64,000 nt of DNA from Phascolarctobacterium sp. Lineage in GTDB: Bacteria; Bacillota; Negativicutes; Acidaminococcales; Acidaminococcaceae. Within the stretch, counting starts at the first letter, position 1; every line of letters starts with the position of its first letter. Where the stretch lies: positions 186,001-250,000 of the forward strand of contig QAMT01000004.1 in assembly GCA_003150755.1 (NCBI GenBank), written 5' to 3'. Below the pieces are notes generated by a model. It made no database searches, was not told where the DNA came from, and worked only from the letters and a program-made list of their open reading frames with translations. The translations under genes and the position numbers were made by a program. This document shows, piece by piece, positions 35,140 through 43,971 of this stretch.

Positions 35140-36141
35140 ATGAAAACAATGAGTTTATTTAAAACCGGCGCGGCGTGCCTGGTGCTGGCGGTGCTGCTTG
35201 CTGTGCTGTGCCTTGCGGCGCTGACGGCGGGGAGCGCGGATTATTCGCTGGAACAGATTATAAATGTTTTGTTTTACGGCGGCGAAGGCCCTGCGCGCGT
35301 GGTTGTCGTAAACCTGCGCCTGCCTCGGCTGGTGATGGCGATGGAAGTTGGCGCGTGCCTGGCGGTTGCCGGTGCGCTTTTGCAGGCCGTTATGCGCAAC
35401 CCCCTGGCGGACCCGGGCATTATCGGCGTATCGGCGGGGGCGGCAACGGCGGCGACAACGGTGCTTTTGCTGTACCCGGCCATGTTATCTGCGGTGCCGC
35501 TGTTTGCTTTTGGCGGCGCGGCGCTGGCCTGCGTGCTGATTTACGTTTTGGCGTGGCGCGGCGGGGTTGACCCGGTGCGCATCATCCTTTCGGGCGTGGC
35601 CATCAACACCGTGCTGGGGGCGTACACTTCGTTTCTGCAAATGCTTAACAGCGATAACCTTTCTAACGTGCTGGCGTTTATGAACGGCAGCCTGTCGGGC
35701 GGCAGCTGGGATGAAGTTTACGTTATAACAGCTTATGCTTTACTGGGGCTGGTTTTGGCGTTTTGCTGCATTAAAAGCGCCAATATTTTGCAGCTGGGCG
35801 ACGATGTTGCCCGAAGCCTTGGCGTAAACGTAAGCGTGGTGCGTATCCTGCTTTCGGCAGTGGGCGCATTTTTAGCGGCGGCAACGGTTGCCGTTGCAGG
35901 TATGATTGGCTTTATCGGCCTGGTTGTGCCGCACATTGCGCGCATGCTGGTCGGCAGCGATTACCGCGCGCTTTTGCCGGTAAGCACGCTGCTGGGAGCG
36001 GTAATGCTTTTAGCGGCCGATACGCTGGGGCGTACGATGATTACCGGCATGGAAATTCCGGTCGGCATTGTTATGGCGGCAACCGGCGGACCGTTCTTTT
36101 TATACATGCTGAGAAAGAAGGGCAGAGTAAGTGGAGGTTAA
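35140..36141 (+). CDS. FecCD/BtuC-type ABC permease
   Basis: This 333-residue protein has about ten hydrophobic segments and the family signatures LRLPRLVMAMEVGACLAVAG (about 49-68), NPLADPGIIGVSAGAA (about 87-102) and IGLVVPHIARMLVG (about 258-271). It forms the inner-membrane channel for the imported metal complex. It follows the lipoprotein by three bases and overlaps the ATPase gene by 11 bases. Confidence 0.9.
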   Translation: MKTMSLFKTGAACLVLAVLLAVLCLAALTAGSADYSLEQIINVLFYGGEGPARVVVVNLRLPRLVMAMEVGACLAVAGALLQAVMRNPLADPGIIGVSAGAATAATTVLLLYPAMLSAVPLFAFGGAALACVLIYVLAWRGGVDPVRIILSGVAINTVLGAYTSFLQMLNSDNLSNVLAFMNGSLSGGSWDEVYVITAYALLGLVLAFCCIKSANILQLGDDVARSLGVNVSVVRILLSAVGAFLAAATVAVAGMIGFIGLVVPHIARMLVGSDYRALLPVSTLLGAVMLLAADTLGRTMITGMEIPVGIVMAATGGPFFLYMLRKKGRVSGG

Positions 36142-36910
36142 AGGAGAGAAACTCGTTATCGGCTACGACGGGCGCATCGTTGTGCCGGAGCTTGACATAA
36201 CCGTTAAAAGCGGCGAAATAACAACCATCATCGGCCCTAACGGCAGCGGTAAATCAACGGTGCTGAAGGCGCTGACACGGCTTTTGCGCTATATTGGCGG
36301 CGCGGTTTATATCGGCGGCGAAGATTTGCGCACTATCGACAGCCGCACACTGGCCAGGAAAATCGGCGTACTGCCGCAAAACCACAGCGCCCCGCCTGAT
36401 TTTAAGGTGCGTGATTTAATAGCCTTCGGGCGCGTGCCGTACCAAAAATGGTACCAGCGTGCCAGCGATGAAGATATGGCCGTTGTGGAATGGGCAATGC
36501 GTGCAACCGGCACATGGAGCCTGCGCGACAAGTTTATTACCGAGTGCAGCGGCGGCGAATCGCAGCGCGTGTGGATTGCAACGGTACTGGCGCAGCAGCC
36601 GGAGATACTTTTTCTGGACGAGCCGACGACGTACCTTGACATTGCGCATCAGCAGGAAACGATGCGCCTTGTAAAAAAGCTGAACCGCGAAAACGGCATC
36701 GGCGTTGTGATGGTGCTGCACGATTTGGGGCAGGCGCTGGAAGTCAGCGACAGGATTATCGTTATCAAAAACGGGCATAAATACAGCGAAGGCCTGCCCG
36801 AAGAAGTTATTACGGCCAAAATGCTGCGCGAAGTTTACAGCGTAGATTGCGAAATTATCAAAATACCCGGGCGCACCAAGCCGGTGCTGGCCTTTAAGGA
36901 AATTATATAA
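36131..36910 (+). CDS. FecE/BtuD-type ABC ATPase
   Basis: This 259-residue ATPase powers the permease. It has IGPNGSGKST (Walker A, about 33-42), CSGGESQRVWIATVLAQQPE (signature, about 138-157), ILFLDEPTTYLD (Walker B) and an LHDLGQ H-loop. The start is GTG at 36131, overlapping the permease end. With the two genes before it, it forms a full importer placed between the NifH-like and component-1-like genes. Confidence 0.9.
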   Translation: MEVKGEKLVIGYDGRIVVPELDITVKSGEITTIIGPNGSGKSTVLKALTRLLRYIGGAVYIGGEDLRTIDSRTLARKIGVLPQNHSAPPDFKVRDLIAFGRVPYQKWYQRASDEDMAVVEWAMRATGTWSLRDKFITECSGGESQRVWIATVLAQQPEILFLDEPTTYLDIAHQQETMRLVKKLNRENGIGVVMVLHDLGQALEVSDRIIVIKNGHKYSEGLPEEVITAKMLREVYSVDCEIIKIPGRTKPVLAFKEII

Positions 36911-36920
36911 AGGAGAATTT

Positions 36921-38222
36921 ATGAGCATAGATGCAAAGGCGCTGCTTGGCAAATTAAAGCCGCTGAGCAGCATTGAAACAATCAAGGACGTGCCGCAGCT
37001 TACGCAGGCGCTGTTTCCGGGCACGCACTGCCCGCTGATGGGCGCGGCTATGGCAGTTGGCGGCATTAAAGGCGCGCTTTTGGTGGTTATCGGCACTGAC
37101 GAATGTGCGTACTATACCAAAAGCATGACGCTGCATTCCGAGCGTTTTGGCGGCCCCGGCGGGCGCTGCGTTTCCGTGGTCCTGGATGGGCACGACGTAA
37201 CTTTTGGCAGCACGCCCAAAATGCACAGCGCGTTTAAAGAGATTATGGCAGAATACAAGCCCGAATGTGTATTTTTGGTTACCACCTGCGTGGTAGAAAT
37301 CATCGGCGACGACTATGACGCTATTGCCGATGAATTAAGCGATATGTACAATGTGCCGGTTATGGCGGTGCATACCGAGCATTTTAAATGCGAGGACCAT
37401 CTGCCCGGACTGGAGCGCACCATTACCGCCTGCCTTGACATGATGGAAAAATGCGATAAGAACGACACCGTAAATGTGCTGGGCCAGCGCATGGGCGATT
37501 TTAACAGCACCGAGCTGTACCGCCTGCTGACCGTCGCGGGCGTAAAAATCGGCATGCAGCTGCCGGCAGGCACAACGGTTGCAGAAATCAAAAAAGCAGC
37601 AGCGGCGTGCGTCAACATAGTTGTCAACGACATCGCCCTGCCGCTTGCCAAAAAAATGCAGACCCGCTTCGGCATTCCCTATGTGCATTTCAATAAATTT
37701 GTGCGCCCTGCCAAAATTTACGAAAGTTATAAAGAGCTGTTCAGCTATCTTAACGTGCCCCTGCCGGATGAAGTTGAAACCCTGTACGCTTCTGCCGTAA
37801 AATGCACGGAAGAAAGCCGCGGCGAACTTAACGGCATAACCTATATTTACGGCAACACGCCTTACTACTGCATGGAAATGAACAGCTTCCTTACTGAACT
37901 CGGCATGGTGCCGCAGATTATCCAGACCGGGCGTTACAGCGAAGAAGAAGCGCATTACGCCAAAGAAATCATCAAAACCTGCGACCCGCTGGTTTGCAAA
38001 TCAGCCAATATCGCACCGCTGCAATATATTTATGACGAGCTGCACCCTTATTTGTACCTGGGGCACGAATTCGGCGCGCGCCTGCGCAAAAAAGGAATTG
38101 CCATTGTACACAGCGACAGGGCAGGCAGCATGCTGGGCTTTGAAGTAACGGAATACCTTTTAAAACAGCTTAAAGCGGCAACGGCAGAAGCAAAAATTTA
38201 CAGAAAAGAGGCGGGATTATGA
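36921..38222 (+). CDS. Nitrogenase component-1-like subunit A (NifD/BchN-like)
   Basis: This 433-residue protein resembles NifD, NifE and BchN. Three Cys residues have the spacing of the P-cluster/[4Fe-4S] ligands: C37 in GTHCPLMGA, C62 in GTDECAYYT and C123 in TTCVVEIIGDD. It should receive electrons from the NifH-like protein and, with subunit B, reduce a substrate in the cytoplasm. No nearby FeMo-cofactor synthesis genes are seen, so the active site may bind an organic or tetrapyrrole substrate directly. It starts after AAAGGAG and overlaps subunit B by ATGA. Confidence 0.87.
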   Translation: MSIDAKALLGKLKPLSSIETIKDVPQLTQALFPGTHCPLMGAAMAVGGIKGALLVVIGTDECAYYTKSMTLHSERFGGPGGRCVSVVLDGHDVTFGSTPKMHSAFKEIMAEYKPECVFLVTTCVVEIIGDDYDAIADELSDMYNVPVMAVHTEHFKCEDHLPGLERTITACLDMMEKCDKNDTVNVLGQRMGDFNSTELYRLLTVAGVKIGMQLPAGTTVAEIKKAAAACVNIVVNDIALPLAKKMQTRFGIPYVHFNKFVRPAKIYESYKELFSYLNVPLPDEVETLYASAVKCTEESRGELNGITYIYGNTPYYCMEMNSFLTELGMVPQIIQTGRYSEEEAHYAKEIIKTCDPLVCKSANIAPLQYIYDELHPYLYLGHEFGARLRKKGIAIVHSDRAGSMLGFEVTEYLLKQLKAATAEAKIYRKEAGL

Positions 38223-39454
38223 GCTTATGCAGATATTTACCAACACCGTCCGACCGCATGGCGGTTATCTGGAGCCTGCTTGCCGTTAAAGGCAGCGTAA
38301 TATTGGAATACGGTCCGGCAGGCACAACGCATTTCAGCATGGGGCTGTACGGCACGCTGGGCATGGAGTTTGAGCAGCGCCTGTTTACTACCCACATGAG
38401 TGAGGACGACGTTGTTATGGGCGATGTAACCCGCCTGGAAAACGCCATCACCGAGCTTGACGCAAGTTACGAACCGGAAGTAATTTTTGTAGTGGCATCT
38501 TCCATCGCCGCCGTTATCGGCACGGACATCAAAGGCGTGTGCAACTACATGCAAAAAGAAGTCAAAGCCAAACTCATACCCTTCAGCGAAGGCGGCTTTA
38601 AAGGCGATTACAGCCTGGGGATAGCCGACGCCTATAAGCTGATTGCCGAAAAACTCACCGGCGAAGCGCCGGAAAAAGACGCTGACAGTTATAACATCAT
38701 CGGCGCGTCCATGGGGCGTTACCGCATGGTGTCCGATGTGTGGGAAATCAAAAACATGCTGAATGAAGCCTACGGGCTGAAATGCAACGCCTGCCTGTGC
38801 TGCGAAACCTCCGCCGGTGAAGTTGCCAAAATGGGCGCGGCGGCAATCAATATTGTGCTTTGCAGCGAAGCTGTGCCCGCGGCAGAATATCTTAAAGAAA
38901 AATACGGCACGCCTTATATATACTGCGTGCCCTATGGCTATAAAAAGACATTTGAATTTTTCCGCCAGGTTGGCAATGTGCTGGCCAAAATGCCAAATAT
39001 GGACATGATGGCAAGGCTGGGCGGCAAAACCCGCAGCTTTGGCATGCTGGGCATGTACGCCATGATGGGCGGCATGAAAAAACGCCCACAGGCCATTGTC
39101 AAAGGCGATTATGACGCAGTTTGCGGCATAGCAGGCTTTCTGGAAGAAGCCGGCATAAAAGTAACGGTCAAAATTTGCAGCCACTCGCTGAAAAATATTA
39201 AAGACGCTGACGAAAGCATTAAATATTACAGCGAAGAAAAAGACTGGCTGGAGATTTTTAAAAACGCCAAAAACACACTGGTGCTGGCAGATGATATTGC
39301 CCTTATGCAGTGCGACGGCACTAACACAACCGTGCGCATCAGCGCTCCGTTTATTAACGGCAGCCAGATAGCAACCCACCTGCCCTTTATGGGCGAAAAA
39401 GGCGCGGACTATCTGCTTGAAGCAATAGAGCTGTACTATCAAAGGCTTATTTAA
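38219..39454 (+). CDS. Nitrogenase component-1-like subunit B (NifK/BchB-like), Cys-poor
   Basis: This 411-residue protein is the partner of subunit A and has the component-1 domain pattern (EYGPAGTTHFS, SSIAAVIGTDIKG, and NIIGASMGRYRM). The Cys ligands usual in NifK are mostly missing: C4 is kept, but Thr36 and Ser95 stand at the positions of the second and third. This is like protochlorophyllide reductase, where one subunit gives three Cys and the other only one ligand to a [4Fe-4S] cluster. It is the last gene before a 250-base gap. Confidence 0.85.
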   Translation: MSLCRYLPTPSDRMAVIWSLLAVKGSVILEYGPAGTTHFSMGLYGTLGMEFEQRLFTTHMSEDDVVMGDVTRLENAITELDASYEPEVIFVVASSIAAVIGTDIKGVCNYMQKEVKAKLIPFSEGGFKGDYSLGIADAYKLIAEKLTGEAPEKDADSYNIIGASMGRYRMVSDVWEIKNMLNEAYGLKCNACLCCETSAGEVAKMGAAAINIVLCSEAVPAAEYLKEKYGTPYIYCVPYGYKKTFEFFRQVGNVLAKMPNMDMMARLGGKTRSFGMLGMYAMMGGMKKRPQAIVKGDYDAVCGIAGFLEEAGIKVTVKICSHSLKNIKDADESIKYYSEEKDWLEIFKNAKNTLVLADDIALMQCDGTNTTVRISAPFINGSQIATHLPFMGEKGADYLLEAIELYYQRLI

Positions 39455-39545
39455 CGGCCTGGCCGGATAAAATTGCAGGCGTGCCGTAAGCATAACGTTC
39501 TGCGGCAAAACGCGCTTGTAAAAACCTATAAAAATCTGTTTACAA

Positions 39546-39568
39546 CCCCTTCCCGTAATGGGAAGGGG
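39546..39568 (+). other. Hairpin after the nitrogenase-like operon
   Basis: CCCCTTCCC (39546-39554) pairs with GGGAAGGGG (39560-39568), 5-base loop. No T tract follows on the plus strand, so terminator function is uncertain; it might stabilise the mRNA end. Confidence 0.55.
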
Positions 39569-39585
39569 ATAAAAAATAAACTTTG

Positions 39586-39601
39586 GTTAGCACAAGCTAA
39601 C
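39586..39601 (+). promoter_or_regulatory. Operator before the TonB receptor gene
   Basis: GTTAGC-ACAA-GCTAAC is a perfect copy of the palindrome found at the exbB promoter. It lies 104 bases before the receptor start. Clear -35 and -10 boxes were not found around it. Confidence 0.7.
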
Positions 39602-39704
39602 TAACAAAATAAAAGTGGATAAAGGGGGAAAGAAATAAAAACGGTTAAATTGCGTTATATATAGAGGGAAGCGTAAAAAATTTTGGGAAAAAGAGGTGCA
39701 GATA

Positions 39705-41633
39705 ATGAAAAAGGTATCCAAAAAATTAGCTTTGCTGGTGTGCTTATGTGCAATGAATTCTGCATATGCGGCAGAAGCTGATGAAGAAAATTTAAGCAAA
39801 TATGAAGGCGAAGAATATGTTGTAACAGCAACAAGAACAGAGCTGACAGAAAAAGAAAATCCCCGCAGCGTTGAAGTAATTACGCGCGAAGAAATTGAAA
39901 ATATTGGAGCAGTAAGTGTAAAAGATGCACTAAGATTAGCTACAAGTTTATCTATACACGGAGATTCTGGATATAATGGTGATGTTATAACTATCCGTGG
40001 TGGTGATGATGTTTTAGTTATGGTTAATGGTAAACGTCATGCATCAGAAGGCCAGTTTTCGTTTATAAATCAAAATGCTTATACTTTGGACCGCATTAAT
40101 GTTAATAACGTTGAACGTATTGAAATTTTGCGTGGTCCAGATGCTGCAATTTATGGTAGTGGTGCTCAGGCAGGTATTATTAATATTATTACCAGAAAAC
40201 CAGAAAAAGAGGCGTTTACTATTGGTGCAGCTACCGGTACTCGTGAAATGAGTAACTATTATCGTTATGATACTGGTAAACAGGGAAAATGGAGCGCTGC
40301 TTTTGATATGAATTTCAGCAAAATTCGTGATTTATCTTCTAAAGCAGGCAAAAGTTTAATTTATGGCCCGAAACAAAATTTCAATTTAGATGTTGATTAT
40401 GAAATGGATGAAGATAATAAATTAAACTTATATTTGGATTACAGCAAAGATAAATTGAATTATTACTTTGATGCATTTGATGGTTTCGATGGTGCAACTT
40501 CAACTGGTGTGAAAGCATTAAATTCAGAAAAGAAAACGGCAGTATTAACTTATGATGGCAAAAAAGATAATAATGAATTTAGTATATCGGCATCCTACAG
40601 TGAAATGGAAAGAGAAAATAGCATTTTGGATGCACCCACTGCTGCAAATACCGATAGAGAATATAAATCATGGAATTTTGAAGTTCGTGATGCTATAAAA
40701 ACTTCAGAAAATAATAAGTTAGTTGTAGGTGCAGAATATAGAAAAGATGATGCTACAGTCTTTGGCGGTGAGCAAGCGTCTGCTGATCAATATTCTGTTT
40801 ATTTACATGATGAACTTTATTTGAGTGATAAATTGTTATTAACACCTTCTGTACGTTATGACCATCATGAAGAATTTGGTGGGGAAACATCTCCGAGTAT
40901 TGGCGCAACCTATTTTATTGCAGATAATTCACGCTTTAAAGCAAGCTATAATACCGGCTATCGTGCACCATCTTTAGATGAATTGTATGGTGTATTTACT
41001 CATGGTGGTTTATTTAGTTCGATGGGACCGGCTTCATTTGCATATTATGGAAATCCTGATTTGAAACCTGAGAAAACAAAAGGATATGAACTTTCCTATG
41101 AACACGAATTCAGTAAAGATACTTCTGCAAAATTAACTTATTTTAATAATAAAAAAGAAGATGCTATTGAAGCTGTTTCAATGGGAGATGGCACTAGAAA
41201 TAGAACTTGGGATAATATCGATGAAGCATCTTATGAAGGCGTAGAATTTGAAATTAAGCATGATTTAGGCAATGGATTTGTAGTATCGGGAAATTATGAT
41301 TATCTTGATGCTTATGATGAAACTACCGGTGAAAGATTAGAATATAGTGCCCGTAACACATATATGCTTAAATTAAGCTGGACGGAACCTGTTAAAAAGG
41401 AATGGAATATTACTGCTTGGAACAAGTGGTATTCTGACTATAGATATTCTTCATCTTCAATGAATAGTGGACTTACAAATGGTAGTATCAATACATTTAA
41501 TATTGTTGTTAATAAGCGTTGGGGAGATAAATACCGTGCGTTTGTAGGCGTTGATAATTTGTTTAATAAAGAACTTGAAGATATGAACTATTATGGACGC
41601 ATGTGGTATTGCGGCGCAGAAATGACCTTCTGA
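39705..41633 (+). CDS. TonB-dependent outer-membrane receptor
   Basis: This 642-residue receptor starts at ATG 39705, six bases after AAGAGGTG. It has a signal peptide (KKLALLVCLCAMNSAYA), a TonB box-like EEYVVTATRT, a plug domain (about 40-160; VLVMVNGKRH, NVERIEILRGPDAAIYGSGA) and a 22-strand-type barrel ending in aromatic residues (MWYCGAEMTF). It resembles the BtuB/CirA/FepA group; the ligand is not visible. Its codons are strikingly richer in A/T at third positions than those of its neighbours, which suggests acquisition from elsewhere. The shared operator ties it to the exbB operon. Confidence 0.92.
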   Translation: MKKVSKKLALLVCLCAMNSAYAAEADEENLSKYEGEEYVVTATRTELTEKENPRSVEVITREEIENIGAVSVKDALRLATSLSIHGDSGYNGDVITIRGGDDVLVMVNGKRHASEGQFSFINQNAYTLDRINVNNVERIEILRGPDAAIYGSGAQAGIINIITRKPEKEAFTIGAATGTREMSNYYRYDTGKQGKWSAAFDMNFSKIRDLSSKAGKSLIYGPKQNFNLDVDYEMDEDNKLNLYLDYSKDKLNYYFDAFDGFDGATSTGVKALNSEKKTAVLTYDGKKDNNEFSISASYSEMERENSILDAPTAANTDREYKSWNFEVRDAIKTSENNKLVVGAEYRKDDATVFGGEQASADQYSVYLHDELYLSDKLLLTPSVRYDHHEEFGGETSPSIGATYFIADNSRFKASYNTGYRAPSLDELYGVFTHGGLFSSMGPASFAYYGNPDLKPEKTKGYELSYEHEFSKDTSAKLTYFNNKKEDAIEAVSMGDGTRNRTWDNIDEASYEGVEFEIKHDLGNGFVVSGNYDYLDAYDETTGERLEYSARNTYMLKLSWTEPVKKEWNITAWNKWYSDYRYSSSSMNSGLTNGSINTFNIVVNKRWGDKYRAFVGVDNLFNKELEDMNYYGRMWYCGAEMTF

Positions 41634-41704
41634 TAAGCTGTTACTGCTCTGCATTAAAAAATCCGCTTTGGCGGTGCTGAAAAGTTAATAGGAAAGCTTT
41701 AAAT

Positions 41705-41752
41705 AAAAATCTCCGCCGGGGTGCAGTTTGTACAATGGCGGAGATTTTTTAT
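41705..41752 (+). terminator. Rho-independent terminator after the receptor
   Basis: AAAAATCTCCGCC (41705-41717) pairs with GGCGGAGATTTTT (41737-41749), followed by T-rich sequence. Confidence 0.88.
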
Positions 41753-41908
41753 ATAAAATAACGATTTTCTTGTAAAATGATACAAAATTTTTAAAATACT
41801 ATTTAATATTTTTAAATTTGTGTTATGATAGAATAAGAGTTAAAATATAGGGAAGTATTTTCCCATTATAAAATTAACTTGCAATACATGAGAGAAATGG
41901 GTGAAACA

Positions 41909-42253
41909 ATGCAGACAGAACAGATACCTTTGGATGAAGCTATTTTAAAAGAAATAACCGGCGAGGGCACTGTGGAATACTATCTGTATATGCCGCGCAG
42001 CCGTACCGGAGTGCGTACCTGGGAGCTTAAAATACGAAACCAGGATGGCAGCCGTAAGATTGTTGTTGTACGTGATTACGGTTTTAATATCAGCAGGGAG
42101 GTTATTAAAGTAAAACCGTTTAAATCACGCGCGGAGCGCAATGCAGAAATTAACCGGCTGTATCACGAAGAAAATTTGTCGCAGATATTTTTGGCAAACT
42201 TTTTCAATATCAGCCAGCCGTCAGTGTCGCTGATTGTTAATGGCAAAGAATAA
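41909..42253 (+). CDS. Small HTH protein, unknown
   Basis: This 114-residue protein starts at ATG 41909, the in-frame ATG with a GGGTGA site close upstream; earlier ATGs at 41888 and 41897 lack one. The N-terminal part is beta-rich (VEYYLYMPRSRTGVRTWELKI is cut short here), and the C-terminal 45 residues hold a helix-turn-helix (ERNAEINRLYHEENLSQIFL then FNISQPSVSLIVNG). It is probably a DNA-binding regulator. The family is not recognised, and regulation of the operator genes upstream is only a guess from proximity. Confidence 0.65.
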   Translation: MQTEQIPLDEAILKEITGEGTVEYYLYMPRSRTGVRTWELKIRNQDGSRKIVVVRDYGFNISREVIKVKPFKSRAERNAEINRLYHEENLSQIFLANFFNISQPSVSLIVNGKE

Positions 42254-42254
42254 T

Positions 42255-42304
42255 AAAAAACACTTACAGTTTTGGCAAATGCCGCTGCTGTAAGTGTTTT
42301 TTGT
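42255..42304. terminator. Bidirectional terminator between HTH gene and fba
   Basis: AAAAAACACTTACAG (42255-42269) pairs perfectly with CTGTAAGTGTTTTTT (42288-42302). A and T tracts on both sides allow it to serve the convergent genes on each strand. Confidence 0.9.
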
Positions 42305-42335
42305 TTAAGTATGTAGCTGTCTGTAAGGCTTTAAA

Positions 42336-43265
42336 TTATAATTTGCCGCTGCTGTTGAGTACGTCGCGCATTTTGTGGATTACCATTTGTTTAATGGCTT
42401 CGCGGGCGGGTTTTAAGTATTGGCGCGGGTCAAAGTCAGCTGGGTTTTCGTAAAGGTGTTTGCGGATGGATGCCGTCATGGCAAGGCGCAGGTCGGTATC
42501 AATGTTGATTTTGCATACGCCGAATTTGCCTGCTTTTAAGAGCATGTCTTCCGGTACGCCCTGTGCGCCGTCCAGTTTGCCGCCGTATTTGTTGCATTCT
42601 TCAACAAACTGCGGGATAACGGTGGATGCGCCGTGCAGTACAAGCGGGAAGCCCGGCAGCAGGTTGGTGATTTTTTCGAGGCGGGCAAAGTCAAGTTCCG
42701 GTTTGCCTTTAAATTTATAAGCGCCGTGGCTGGTGCCGATAGCGATAGCCAAAGAATCGACGCCGGTACGTTCTACAAATTCCACAGCTTGGTCAGGGTC
42801 GGTGTAGGTAGCGTCTTTGGTATTTACTTTAACTGCGTCTTCAACGCCTGCAAGGCGGCCGAGTTCTGCTTCTACAACAACGCCTTTATTGTGGGCATAA
42901 TCTACAACACGTTTGGTAAGTTCGATATTTTCTTCAAACGGGTGCTTGCTGCCGTCAATCATAACGGAGGTAAAGCCGCCGTCAACGCAGGCTTTGCAGA
43001 TTTCAAAATCTTCGCCATGGTCAAGGTGCAGGCAGATGGGCAGGCCGGTGTCTTCAACGGCTGCTTCTACAAGCTTCATCAAATAAATATGGCTGGCGTA
43101 TTTGCGCGCGCCTGCGGATACCTGAAGAATTAACGGGGATTTTTCTTCCTGAGCGGCAGAAACGATGCCCTGTATGATTTCCATATTATTGACATTGAAC
43201 GCGCCGACGGCGTAATGTCCTTCATAGGCTTTTTTAAACATTTCAGTAGATGTTACTAATGGCAT
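42336..43265 (-). CDS. fba: Fructose-bisphosphate aldolase, class II
   Basis: This 309-residue enzyme splits fructose 1,6-bisphosphate in glycolysis and makes it in gluconeogenesis. The zinc-dependent class II pattern is clear: LHLDHGEDFE (near 80-89, zinc His and catalytic Asp), MIDGSKHPFEEN, VVEAELGRLAGVED, GTSHGAYKF and PLVLHGAST with further zinc His residues. AAAGGAG lies before the start. It is a single-gene unit with a shared terminator. Confidence 0.96.
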   Translation of the reverse strand: MPLVTSTEMFKKAYEGHYAVGAFNVNNMEIIQGIVSAAQEEKSPLILQVSAGARKYASHIYLMKLVEAAVEDTGLPICLHLDHGEDFEICKACVDGGFTSVMIDGSKHPFEENIELTKRVVDYAHNKGVVVEAELGRLAGVEDAVKVNTKDATYTDPDQAVEFVERTGVDSLAIAIGTSHGAYKFKGKPELDFARLEKITNLLPGFPLVLHGASTVIPQFVEECNKYGGKLDGAQGVPEDMLLKAGKFGVCKINIDTDLRLAMTASIRKHLYENPADFDPRQYLKPAREAIKQMVIHKMRDVLNSSGKL

Positions 43266-43323
43266 TTGCTACAACTCCTTTACAAGAATTTTATAAGTTA
43301 ATTATAGCATACTATATTGATAA

Positions 43324-43971
43324 TTAGTATATAATTTTGCGTAAATCTTCCGGAAGCGCGCACGAAATTTCTATAATCCTGCCGCCGGCAGGGTGGGTAA
43401 ATTTTAAGTAGCTGGCGTGCAGGGCGTGGCGGCTTTGCGGGCCTGGCGTGCCGTAAAGGTTGTCGTTATAAAGCGGGCAGCCTATGTGCGCCAGGTGTAC
43501 GCGAATCTGGTGCGTGCGCCCGGTGTAAAGCGTAAGTTCTACCAGCGCTTTGCCGCCGTTTGTCGCCAGCACCTGGTAATCGGTGCGGGCGTATTTGCCG
43601 CTTTCGCTGACGCAGCGTTCAATAATGCTGCCTTCCCTGCGGGCGATGGGTGCTTCGATACATCCGCGTAATGCGGGCGGAAGCGTTGCCGTGATGCCGA
43701 GATATTTTTTTACAACCTGCTGCTGGGAAAGCAAAAACTGCACGCGCGGCTGTTTGGCAAAAATGACAAGGCCGGAGGTGTTGCGGTCGAGCCGCGATAC
43801 GGGGTGCAGGCCGCTTTCGATATTGTTTTTTTCGTAATAACGTTTGACGTGGTTGTAAAGCGTGCCGCCGTCTTCTTTAACGGTGGGGTGTACCAGCATT
43901 CCTGCGGGTTTATTGATGATGAGCAGGCTTTCGTCCTCGTAATAAATATTGCCGCGGCCTAAAGTAAACAT
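43324..43971 (-). CDS. RluA-family pseudouridine synthase, short
   Basis: This 215-residue enzyme converts uridine to pseudouridine in rRNA or tRNA. It has NKPAGMLVHP (about 19-28) and HPVSRLDRNTSG (about 57-68) with the catalytic Asp, and a later GRTHQIRVHL motif. The N-terminal S4 RNA-binding domain of larger RluD types is missing, as in RluA/RluC-like short forms. It overlaps the DUF896 gene by one base (TGATG), so both are translated together. Confidence 0.92.
   Translation of the reverse strand: MFTLGRGNIYYEDESLLIINKPAGMLVHPTVKEDGGTLYNHVKRYYEKNNIESGLHPVSRLDRNTSGLVIFAKQPRVQFLLSQQQVVKKYLGITATLPPALRGCIEAPIARREGSIIERCVSESGKYARTDYQVLATNGGKALVELTLYTGRTHQIRVHLAHIGCPLYNDNLYGTPGPQSRHALHASYLKFTHPAGGRIIEISCALPEDLRKIIY

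Noticed and set aside
34159..36910. Vitamin B12 importer (BtuFCD) as the sole reading of the ABC genes
   Set aside because: The protein family allows it, but no cobalamin riboswitch precedes this operon whereas one precedes the cbi operon, and the shared operator suggests metal control. It remains possible.
33390..39454. Nitrogen fixation genes
   Set aside because: Only NifH-like and two component-1-like genes are present, with missing Cys ligands in subunit B and no cofactor synthesis genes; transport genes are interleaved instead.
38237..39508. Long minus-strand frame opposite nitrogenase-like subunit B
   Set aside because: The plus frame matches a known family and fits the operon; the minus frame has no ribosome site and an odd Ala/His/Phe composition typical of the reverse of GC-skewed codons.
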